Shown: positions 1 to 5,433, counted from the stretch's first letter. The stretch: DNA of 5,743 nt from an uncultured bacterium (GCA_946543095.1 CAMNLO010000122.1:1-5743); one strand, 5' to 3'. The notes: generated by a model from the letters alone, not told the origin. A program made the numbers and translations.

Positions 1-1
1 C

Positions 2-670
2 AATATCACACTGCTCTCCATCGGCATGCGGGAGGGAGAAAAGAAGGGCCTTGCGCTGCCGGAGGCGAAGGTGGACGACTCTCTGCTCCGGGGGCAGGCC
101 TATCTCCTGAAACGTCTGGCCCATCTGGTAAGCTCCGCAAACGAAGACCTTCGCAGGATGAACGAGAAGCTTACATATATCGCGGAAACAGACGAGCTCA
201 CCGGCCTCTATAACCGGAGGCGGACCCAGGAGAGGATCCGGGGGGCTTTGAGGGACACTCAGTCAGGCGTCAGCCTGATCATGGTGGACGTGGATCATTT
301 CAAGCGCGTAAACGACAGCTTCGGCCATGATGTGGGGGATCTGGTACTGAAGGGTGTGGCAGACATATTAAAGGAAAGCGCCGGGGAATTACCGAAAGCC
401 ATGGCCGGCCGCTGGGGCGGGGAAGAGTTTTTCCTTGTGCTTCCCGAACGGTCCCTTCAGGAGGCAGCGGGGATCGCGGAAACTGTGCGGGAAAGGATCG
501 AGCAGCATGATTTCGGCAGGGCAAAGACCCTCACCGCCAGCTTCGGGGTGGTGTTCGGGCGCGGCGAAGACCATTACGAGGAGCTGTTGCGCAGATGTGA
601 TAAAGCGTTGTATCATTCCAAGGAAAACGGCAGGAACCGGGTCTCGGTGAGGGAGGCCGGCGAAGAGTAA
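2..670 (+). CDS. Diguanylate cyclase (GGDEF domain), 5'-truncated by the window edge
   Basis: Makes the second messenger cyclic di-GMP from two GTP. The frame is open to the left edge, and the first ATG (26) has no Shine-Dalgarno site, so the true start and any sensory or receiver domain probably lie outside. Counting from that ATG, a charged, helix-prone linker (about 20-50) leads into a complete GGDEF domain: DELTGLYNRR at 56-65, the metal/substrate segment DVDHFKRVND at 88-97, the active-site loop GGEEF at 131-135, ASFGV at 171-175 and the closing CDKALYHSKENGRN at 191-204. GGEEF is a catalytically competent variant. The RxxD product-inhibition site normally found just before the loop is missing (LPKA in its place), so feedback by c-di-GMP at this site is not expected. 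The gene ends 85 bases before vapB, with no evident terminator between. Family is certain; the input signal is unknown. Confidence 0.93.
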   Translation, partial: NITLLSIGMREGEKKGLALPEAKVDDSLLRGQAYLLKRLAHLVSSANEDLRRMNEKLTYIAETDELTGLYNRRRTQERIRGALRDTQSGVSLIMVDVDHFKRVNDSFGHDVGDLVLKGVADILKESAGELPKAMAGRWGGEEFFLVLPERSLQEAAGIAETVRERIEQHDFGRAKTLTASFGVVFGRGEDHYEELLRRCDKALYHSKENGRNRVSVREAGEE

Positions 671-700
671 GGAATGGAAGTTCACATATAACGATACTGC

Positions 701-730
701 TTGACTATGATATATATCTCGATATATACT
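701..730 (+). promoter_or_regulatory. Sigma70/SigA-type promoter of vapBC
   Basis: TTGACT at 701-706 (five of six to TTGACA) and TATACT at 725-730 (five of six to TATAAT) are separated by 18 bases. The pair lies just upstream of the vapB Shine-Dalgarno site. It is the best promoter match seen upstream of the heptose genes, so it may also drive hldD and the genes after it. An alternative -10, TATATA at 723-728, gives a 16-base spacer. Confidence 0.6.
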
Positions 731-736
731 TCGAGA
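711..736. promoter_or_regulatory. Overlapping inverted repeats, probable VapB(C) operator
   Basis: Two perfect inverted repeats share this stretch. TATATATC (711-718) pairs with GATATATA (721-728) across two bases, and TCTCGA (717-722) pairs with TCGAGA (731-736) across eight bases. They cover the -10 element and the likely transcription start. VapB-type antitoxins with an AbrB/MazE fold bind such palindromes, alone or with VapC, and repress their own operon. That this is the operator is inferred from position and symmetry; the AT-rich repeat could arise partly by chance. Confidence 0.5.
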
Positions 737-740
737 GAAA

Positions 741-750
741 GGAAGGTGAT
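741..750 (+). promoter_or_regulatory. Ribosome binding site deciding the vapB start
   Basis: GGAAGGTGAT is a near-complete complement to the 16S rRNA tail. GGAAGG ends eight bases before the ATG at 755, which supports that start over the in-frame TTG at 701, which lies inside the promoter. A second ATG follows directly at 758. Confidence 0.7.
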
Positions 751-754
751 CCAT

Positions 755-985
755 ATGATGACTGCTAAGGTTTTTGAGGATGGAAGAAGTCAGGCGGTCA
801 GGCTTCCGAAGGAATGCCGTTTTTCGTCAGACGAGGTTATGGTCAATAAAATCGGAGATATCGTGATCCTGCTTCCGAAACAGAATAAGTGGGAGTCATT
901 TATGAAGGCGATCGATATGTTTTCGGATGATTTTATGGCAGATGGACGCCCGGTGGATCCGGTTCAGGAACGTGAAGTGTTATGA
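755..985 (+). CDS. vapB: VapB-type antitoxin (AbrB/MazE-like DNA-binding fold)
   Basis: Antitoxin of a type II toxin-antitoxin pair: its N-terminal half binds operator DNA and its C-terminal tail wraps and inhibits the VapC ribonuclease. The product is 76 residues. Residues 3-40 show the swapped-hairpin VapB/MazE pattern (TAKVFEDGRSQAVRLPKECR, then a second strand region ending DIVILLP at about 35-41). Residues 46-76 are the acidic and aromatic tail (WESFMKAIDMFSDDF) typical of the toxin-binding part. The start at 755 is chosen because of the strong ribosome site at 741-750. The stop overlaps the vapC start in ATGA, so translation is probably coupled. The promoter and palindromes upstream suggest autorepression. 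The DNA looks more AT-rich than the flanking genes, which fits horizontal acquisition. Family assignment is firm. Confidence 0.9.
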   Translation: MMTAKVFEDGRSQAVRLPKECRFSSDEVMVNKIGDIVILLPKQNKWESFMKAIDMFSDDFMADGRPVDPVQEREVL

Positions 986-1383
986 GATATATGCTCGATA
1001 CAAATATCTGTATATATGTGATTAAAAGCAAACCGGAAAAAGTATTTCGGGAGTTGCAGAAACACGATCCCTCCGAGTTGTGCATTTCTTCTGTCACCTA
1101 TGCTGAACTGGTTCATGGAGCAGAAAAAAGCGCGGCGGTTGAAAAGAACAGGCTGGCGCTGTCCCTGCTGTTGGTTAATATCGAAATACTCGATTTTGAT
1201 GTGTACGCTGCAGACAGCTATGGAAAGATCCGTGCCGATCTGGAGAAAAATGGTACCCCGATCGGACCGCTCGATATGATGATCGCCGGTCATGCGCAGT
1301 CTCTGGGGTATACTTTGGTAACGAACAATGCGAAGGAGTTCTCAAGAGTCGGGGATCTTAGAATAGAAAACTGGACCGAGTAA
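982..1383 (+). CDS. vapC: VapC-type toxin, PIN-domain ribonuclease
   Basis: Toxin of the pair: a Mg2+-dependent PIN-domain endoribonuclease. Close relatives such as Shigella and Salmonella VapC cut initiator tRNA(fMet) in the anticodon loop. The 133 residues are full length for the family. The acidic site is intact: D6 in MLDTN, E42 in YAELVHG and D98 in IGPLDMMIAGHA, followed by the strand and loop LVTNNAKEF (112-120). The TNNxxEF ending and GPLDxxIA motif match the tRNA(fMet)-cleaving subgroup, but the actual RNA target is inferred. The start codon overlaps the vapB stop (ATGA), the usual arrangement that makes antitoxin first. Nothing appears broken, so the module is probably functional. 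The next gene, hldD, begins 18 bases after the stop. Confidence 0.92.
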   Translation: MRYMLDTNICIYVIKSKPEKVFRELQKHDPSELCISSVTYAELVHGAEKSAAVEKNRLALSLLLVNIEILDFDVYAADSYGKIRADLEKNGTPIGPLDMMIAGHAQSLGYTLVTNNAKEFSRVGDLRIENWTE

Positions 1384-1401
1384 AAGATCGACAATGCGAC
1401 A

Positions 1402-2373
1402 ATGAAGATCATGCTGACCGGCGGGGCCGGATTTATCGGAAGCTGCATACTGCGCACACTGAATGACAGGAACATCACGGATGTTGTGGTAGTGGATCAT
1501 GTGGCCGAAACCGGGAAATGGAAGAACCTGCGAAGCAAACAATACAGCGATTACGTCCGTAAAGATGCCTTTTTGGACAGGCTGAAAGCCGGGGAGTATG
1601 ATGATGCCGGTCTGGTGATCCATATGGGAGCCTGTACGTCTACTACCGAGCGGGACTTTGATCATCTCTGGCAAAACAATGTGGAGTATTCCAAAGCCCT
1701 CTGGAGGTTCTGCGTAAATAAGGGCATTCCGTTTATTTATGCAAGCTCCGCAGCCACCTACGGAGACGGTGCCAATGGCTTTGATGATACAGCGCCCATT
1801 GATCTGTTGCGGCCCCTGAATGCCTATGGCTATTCCAAGCAGGCCTTTGATCTGTGGGCGGAAAAGCAGGAGGAGAAACCGCCCCGGTATGTGGGCCTGA
1901 AGTTTTTCAATGTCTACGGCCCCAATGAATACTGCAAGGGTCCCATGGCAAGCATGGTGTATCACGGATTCCGGCAGATCATGGAGACGGGAAGGATCCG
2001 ATTGTTTCAGTCGGAGGATCCCCATTACGCGGACGGCTGTCAGGAACGGGATTTTGTGTACGTAAAGGATGTCTGCAAAGTGGTCCTGTTCTTTCTGGAG
2101 CATCCGGAGCACAGCGGTCTGTTCAATGTGGGGACGGGCAGGGCGCAGACCTTTAAAGAGCTGGCTTCCGCAGTATTCCATGCCCTGGGGATGGAGCCGC
2201 AGATCGAGTACATCCCAATGCCCGAAGAACTGAGGGAAACGTATCAGCATCACACAAAGGCTGAGACAGGCAAACTGCGAAGTGCGGGATACCGGGAAGA
2301 GTTCCTGGATGTGGAGCAGGGCGTGGAAGATTATGTGAAAGAATACTTAAGCAGAGGCTTTCTGACCTATTGA
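1402..2373 (+). CDS. hldD: ADP-L-glycero-D-manno-heptose 6-epimerase
   Basis: Last step of ADP-heptose synthesis: NADP-dependent inversion at C-6 of ADP-D-glycero-D-manno-heptose to the L-glycero form, in the cytosol. It is an extended short-chain dehydrogenase of 323 residues (E. coli HldD has about 310). Visible features are the Rossmann motif GGAGFIG at 7-13, HMGACTSTTE at 74-83, ASSAATYG at 114-121 with S116, NAYGYSK at 140-146 with Y142 and K146, FFNVYGPNE at 168-176, K179 in the KGPMASM segment, RDFVYVKDV at 216-224 and FNVGTGRAQTF at 241-251. In E. coli HldD, the tyrosine of YxxxK and a lysine in the position of K179 act as the acid/base pair, and both are kept here. No good Shine-Dalgarno site precedes the ATG at 1402; another in-frame ATG lies at 1411. 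A four-codon frame (ATG at 1394) ends in ATGA over the start, so re-initiation is possible. Function is confident, the exact start less so. Confidence 0.95.
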   Translation: MKIMLTGGAGFIGSCILRTLNDRNITDVVVVDHVAETGKWKNLRSKQYSDYVRKDAFLDRLKAGEYDDAGLVIHMGACTSTTERDFDHLWQNNVEYSKALWRFCVNKGIPFIYASSAATYGDGANGFDDTAPIDLLRPLNAYGYSKQAFDLWAEKQEEKPPRYVGLKFFNVYGPNEYCKGPMASMVYHGFRQIMETGRIRLFQSEDPHYADGCQERDFVYVKDVCKVVLFFLEHPEHSGLFNVGTGRAQTFKELASAVFHALGMEPQIEYIPMPEELRETYQHHTKAETGKLRSAGYREEFLDVEQGVEDYVKEYLSRGFLTY

Positions 2374-2439
2374 TGCTCCCGGGAAGGATTCGAAGACCGA
2401 AAAAGATCCTGCCCAATGGGAACGTCTTTAATTCCGGGA

Positions 2440-2464
2440 TTCCGGCCGGGACTCAGGGCCGGAA
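2440..2464 (+). other. GC-rich hairpin in the hldD-hldE gap
   Basis: TTCCGGCC (2440-2447) and GGCCGGAA (2457-2464) form a perfect eight-base-pair stem with a nine-base loop, about 45 bases before the hldE start. No T-run follows, so it does not look like an intrinsic terminator. It could act as an mRNA-stabilising or processing element in the 135-base spacer, or have no function. Confidence 0.4.
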
Positions 2465-2508
2465 GAGCAGCATGATAAATATGCCGTAAGGGCAGCAAAA
2501 GGTCGGCG

Positions 2509-3972
2509 ATGATCGGGGAGAACAGAAATCAAAAACGTATCCTTCTTGCGGGAGATTCCATTCTGGATTCCTATCATTTCGGGAAGGTGGAGCGCATTTC
2601 GCCGGAAGCGCCGGTTCCGGTTTTTCTGGAAACATCGGAACAATACTCCGCTCCCGGCGGAGCGGCGAATGTGGCGGTAGGTATCGCGGCGGCCGGCGCG
2701 GATGTGGAGCTGTTTTCCTGCATCGGAGACGACGGGAGAGGCTGCCAGTTAAAAAGCATGCTTCGTGAAGCGTGGGTGGACGTGAAAAGCCTCTGCACTG
2801 TTCCGGGCCGCATCACCAGCTCAAAGCTTCGCTACATCGGCCCCGGAAATCATCAGGTATTGCGGGTGGATGATGAGATCACGGAGGAGATTTCTTTTGA
2901 TGCGGTAAGGGACGCTCTGGAGAAGATCGAAGGTGATATCGCGGAATACGGACTCTTTGTGCTCTCCGATTATGCCAAGGGGTTTTTGACGGAGCAGCTC
3001 ACAAAGAGCCTGATCGCCCTGGCAAACCGGCACGGGATCCCGGTCCTGGCCGATGTGAAGGGAGAGCGCATTCAAAAGTATGCAAACGCCACCCTACTGA
3101 AGCCCAATAGAAATGAATTATGCAAACTATCCGGTCTGCCTGCGGATTCTGTGGAGGAAGCCGCGGAGGCAGCAGCAAGGCTGTGCAGGGAGGCGCCCTG
3201 CAGCTATGTTCTGGCGACGCTTGGCCCGGACGGGATGATCCTAGCGGACAGGGATGGTCTGATCTGTCATGAAAAGAGCACTGCCCGTGAGGTCTTTGAC
3301 GTTACGGGAGCGGGGGACACCTCCCTTGCCTATCTTGCGGCGCAGCTGGTGCAGGGGACAGAGCTGAAAGAGGCGGTCAGGATCGCGAATGCCGCGGCGG
3401 GGATCCAGGTTTCCAGGGTGGGGACAGGCATTGTTTATCCCCATGAGGTGGCGAAAGCCCCGGGGAGGGGATCGGGGCTTTCCGGAGAAAAGATTCTCAC
3501 TTATAATAAAGGACAAAGGCTGCCTGTCATTGAGAGAGACAGGCAAAACGGAAAACGCATCGTGTTTACCAACGGATGCTTTGATCTTTTGCATAACGGG
3601 CATATTGTCTGTCTTCGGAAAGCAAGGAGGCTGGGGGATGTGCTTATCGTGGGGGTGAATTCCGACGATTCGGTGCAACGGCTGAAGGGCCCTGAGCGAC
3701 CGTTTACTCCGCTGAAGGATCGCATGGAAATGCTTGCCGCTCTGGAAGCTGTGGACTACGTGATCCCCTTTGAGGAGGACACTCCCATTGATCTGATAGG
3801 TGCGGTTATGCCGGATGTTCTGGTGAAGGGGGGAGACTATACCCCGGAGGCCATCGTGGGCGCAAAAGAGGTGAAAGAAAACGGAGGCGAGGTCGTCGTG
3901 ATCCCTTTGGAGAAAGGGTATTCCACATCGGAAAGGAGCGCATTATGGAAGAGATCCGCAATAAAGAACTGA
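2509..3972 (+). CDS. hldE: Bifunctional D-glycero-beta-D-manno-heptose-7-phosphate kinase / heptose-1-phosphate adenylyltransferase
   Basis: Performs two steps of ADP-heptose synthesis: phosphorylation of heptose 7-phosphate at C-1, and, after GmhB removes the 7-phosphate, transfer of AMP from ATP to give ADP-D-glycero-D-manno-heptose. The 487 residues are full length (E. coli about 477). The PfkB/ribokinase domain (about 10-320) has RISPEAPVPV at 29-38, PGGAANVA at 49-56, VLSDYAKG at 151-158 and the catalytic FDVTGAGDT at 263-271 with D270. The nucleotidyltransferase domain (about 345-475) has TNGCFDLLHNGH at 354-365 carrying the HxGH signature, NSDDSVQRLKG at 384-394, and VKGGDY at 439-444. 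The AAAGG at 2498-2502 is a modest ribosome site six bases before the ATG. The C-terminus after YSTS (471-474) is unlike the usual ending of the family, and its last 28 bases overlap the next gene. gmhA and gmhB are not in the window. Confidence 0.96.
   Translation: MIGENRNQKRILLAGDSILDSYHFGKVERISPEAPVPVFLETSEQYSAPGGAANVAVGIAAAGADVELFSCIGDDGRGCQLKSMLREAWVDVKSLCTVPGRITSSKLRYIGPGNHQVLRVDDEITEEISFDAVRDALEKIEGDIAEYGLFVLSDYAKGFLTEQLTKSLIALANRHGIPVLADVKGERIQKYANATLLKPNRNELCKLSGLPADSVEEAAEAAARLCREAPCSYVLATLGPDGMILADRDGLICHEKSTAREVFDVTGAGDTSLAYLAAQLVQGTELKEAVRIANAAAGIQVSRVGTGIVYPHEVAKAPGRGSGLSGEKILTYNKGQRLPVIERDRQNGKRIVFTNGCFDLLHNGHIVCLRKARRLGDVLIVGVNSDDSVQRLKGPERPFTPLKDRMEMLAALEAVDYVIPFEEDTPIDLIGAVMPDVLVKGGDYTPEAIVGAKEVKENGGEVVVIPLEKGYSTSERSALWKRSAIKN
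3932..3938 (+). promoter_or_regulatory. Ribosome binding site of the SGG-repeat peptide gene, inside hldE
   Basis: AAAGGAG lies six bases before the ATG at 3945, within the last codons of hldE. It is one of the better Shine-Dalgarno matches in the window and supports a separate translation start for the small peptide rather than a frameshifted extension of HldE. Confidence 0.65.
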
Positions 3973-4190
3973 GTGACGGCGTGATGTTCCTGGTCACCGG
4001 TGGGGTCGCGGGCTATGAGAACGGCAGCATGGATCCGCAGGTCATATCCGGCGGCGGAGCCCAGGTGATTTCCGGCGGCACAGCACAGGACACTACAGTT
4101 TCCGGCGGCGGGGCCCAGGTGATATCCGGCGGCGGGGCAGTGAACTATGATTCCGTTCATTCCGGAGGGACGCTTCCCACCATCTCATGA
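3945..4190 (+). CDS. Small SGG-repeat peptide, putative O-heptosylation substrate with a double-glycine-like leader
   Basis: An 81-residue product with no close match that I recognise as a whole. Residues 33-75 carry five SGG motifs (S35, S43, S53, S61, S73) in segments such as AQVISGG and DTTVSGG. These resemble the strand-loop-strand repeats of AIDA-I and TibA autotransporters, whose serines receive heptose from Aah/TibC enzymes. The next gene encodes such an enzyme and starts at an ATGA overlap with this stop, so the peptide is the natural candidate acceptor. There is no Sec signal peptide, membrane segment or beta-barrel domain. Residues 1-20 end in LSDGVMFLVTGG, matching double-glycine leader spacing (L-12, S-11, M-7, V-4, G-2, G-1), though without the usual E at -8. 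Cleavage there would leave a 61-residue Gly/Ser/Thr-rich core without cysteine. It overlaps hldE by 28 bases and has a good ribosome site. Alternatives are a remnant of a larger adhesin or a helper domain of the transferase. Coding status is well supported; function is inferred. Confidence 0.75.
   Translation: MEEIRNKELSDGVMFLVTGGVAGYENGSMDPQVISGGGAQVISGGTAQDTTVSGGGAQVISGGGAVNYDSVHSGGTLPTIS
4047..4133 (+). repeat. 54-base-period direct repeat in the SGG peptide gene
   Basis: Bases 4047-4079 recur at 4101-4133 with two differences in 33 (A/G at 4058 versus 4112, T/A at 4070 versus 4124). Both differences fall in third codon positions and are silent: each copy encodes SGGGAQVISGG or the start of the same unit. 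The period is 54 bases, or 18 residues, close to the roughly 19-residue repeats of AIDA-type adhesins. Confidence 0.85.
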
Positions 4191-5374
4191 GCAGTCTCTC
4201 CGACTTTTTTTCCCCGGGACCGGTCATACGGAGCACTGAGCTTCCGGGGGTAAAGCTGGATTTTAATTTCGGCGCGCGTCTTCTGGTGCCGGAAGGGGAT
4301 TATCATGTCAGGTTTACGGACCTGGACACCCTCAATGTCCTGTTTGACGCGGATATAAGCGATGTGACGGCCACCAGCATCGCAAAGTATTATATCCGTT
4401 TCCGGGTGGAGGTGTGGAAGGACGGAGAGCGGCGTATTGTGCATGATCTTGCCCTCTCCGGAAAAAATGTGCACATCGCGTTTCCCACCGGGACCCTGGG
4501 AGATATCCTGGCCTGGTTCCCCCATGCGGCGGTTTTTCAGGAAAAGCATTCCTGCGATCTGTACTGCTCCATGCAGCCGGAGATCGGTGAGATCCTGAGG
4601 CCTTCGTATCCGAAGATCCGTTTTATCGCCCCCGGGGACACCGTTCCCGACTGCTATGCCTCCTATGCCCTGGGATTGTTTTCCCCCTCTGACAGGCCTG
4701 TGCTGTGTCCTGTGGACCACCGAACCGTGGGGCTCTGGCGCTGCATTCCGGCGATCCTGGGCCTGGAGTGGGAAGAGCGAAGGCCTGTACTTTCCCACAG
4801 CGAAAAACCTGCGGTAAGTGATCCCTATGTGTGCATCGCCGTAAAGAGCACGGCCTGTGCGAAATTCTGGAACAATCCTTACGGGTGGGATGAAGTGACC
4901 GCCTATCTGAAAAAGAAGGGCTACCGTGTCCTGTGCATTGACAGGGACAGGAGCATGGATGTGGGGGAGAGGACAGTTTCCGTTCCGGAGGGGGCGGAAG
5001 ACTTTACCGGCGCCCTGCCTCTTCAGGAACGGATCGACCTTATTTCCCATGGGGATTTCTTTATCGGCTTATCCAGCGGATTATCCTGGCTTGCCTGGGC
5101 AGCAGGAGTCCCCGTGGTGATGATCTCGGGTTTTACGCTTCCCTTCAATGAATTCCATACGCCCTACCGGGTGATCAATTATCATCTCTGCAACGGCTGC
5201 TGGAATGACTTAAGCCTCCGGTTCGATCTGAAGGATTTCTATGCCTGCCCGCGGCATAAGGGAACGGAGAGGGCCCATGAGTGCACGCGGTTTCTCACTT
5301 CAGGGCAGGTGTGCAGAGCGATCGACAGGCTGATGGAGGATCACAGGCTGCCTCATCGGCATCCGGTATCATAG
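4187..5374 (+). CDS. Protein O-heptosyltransferase of the Aah/TibC (BAHT) family
   Basis: Transfers heptose from ADP-heptose to serine hydroxyls of strand-loop-strand repeats, in the cytosol before export. The 395 residues are full length for the family. The N-terminal part (about 20-95) holds the family's beta-rich region (FNFGARLLVPEGDYHVR, then KYYIRFRVEVW). The GT-B-like catalytic part has FPTGTLGDILAWFPH at 99-113, where D106 matches the catalytic aspartate of TibC, then STACAKFWNNPYGW at 221-234, with K226 in the ADP-heptose-binding segment, and GLSSGLSWLAWAAGVPVV at 294-311. The C-terminal CNGCWND...CPRHKGTERAHEC block gives four cysteines (335, 338, 354, 366) matching the iron-binding finger needed for assembly of the TibC dodecamer. 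Translation is probably coupled to the peptide gene through ATGA; GGAGGG at 4164-4169 is rather distant. Unlike E. coli aah-aidA or tibC-tibA, no autotransporter follows. The family call is strong; the substrate is inferred from context. Confidence 0.93.
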   Translation: MSSLSDFFSPGPVIRSTELPGVKLDFNFGARLLVPEGDYHVRFTDLDTLNVLFDADISDVTATSIAKYYIRFRVEVWKDGERRIVHDLALSGKNVHIAFPTGTLGDILAWFPHAAVFQEKHSCDLYCSMQPEIGEILRPSYPKIRFIAPGDTVPDCYASYALGLFSPSDRPVLCPVDHRTVGLWRCIPAILGLEWEERRPVLSHSEKPAVSDPYVCIAVKSTACAKFWNNPYGWDEVTAYLKKKGYRVLCIDRDRSMDVGERTVSVPEGAEDFTGALPLQERIDLISHGDFFIGLSSGLSWLAWAAGVPVVMISGFTLPFNEFHTPYRVINYHLCNGCWNDLSLRFDLKDFYACPRHKGTERAHECTRFLTSGQVCRAIDRLMEDHRLPHRHPVS

Positions 5375-5377
5375 TCG

Positions 5378-5433
5378 GACAGCCCGGCAGCTGTCATCAT
5401 GGCGGGTATGATCGCAAACTGCAAACCGCCATG
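5378..5433. terminator. Two hairpins between convergent genes, possible weak bidirectional terminator
   Basis: GACAGC (5378-5383) pairs with GCTGTC (5390-5395) around a six-base loop, four bases after the heptosyltransferase stop. CATGGCGG (5398-5405) pairs with CCGCCATG (5426-5433) around a 20-base loop. Neither is followed by a T-run on either strand, so intrinsic termination is uncertain. The position between converging genes is the main argument. Confidence 0.25.

Noticed and set aside
701..754. N-terminal extension of VapB from TTG at 701
   Set aside because: The TTG is the -35 element of the promoter, and a strong ribosome site points to 755.
1342..2253. 303-codon minus-strand frame across hldD
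   Set aside because: Lies opposite the unmistakable hldD and has no domain of its own; a GC-biased shadow frame.
4041..4140. CRISPR or non-coding tandem repeat
   Set aside because: The repeats keep codon phase, their differences are silent, and they encode known-type SGG repeats; there are no spacers.
4160..4195. Programmed -1 frameshift fusing the SGG peptide to the transferase
   Set aside because: The frames are in the right relation, but no XXXYYYZ slippery heptamer is present, and ATGA coupling is the simpler explanation.
4157..5050. 297-codon minus-strand frame across the heptosyltransferase
   Set aside because: Antisense to a gene with intact family motifs; no motifs or ribosome site on the minus strand.
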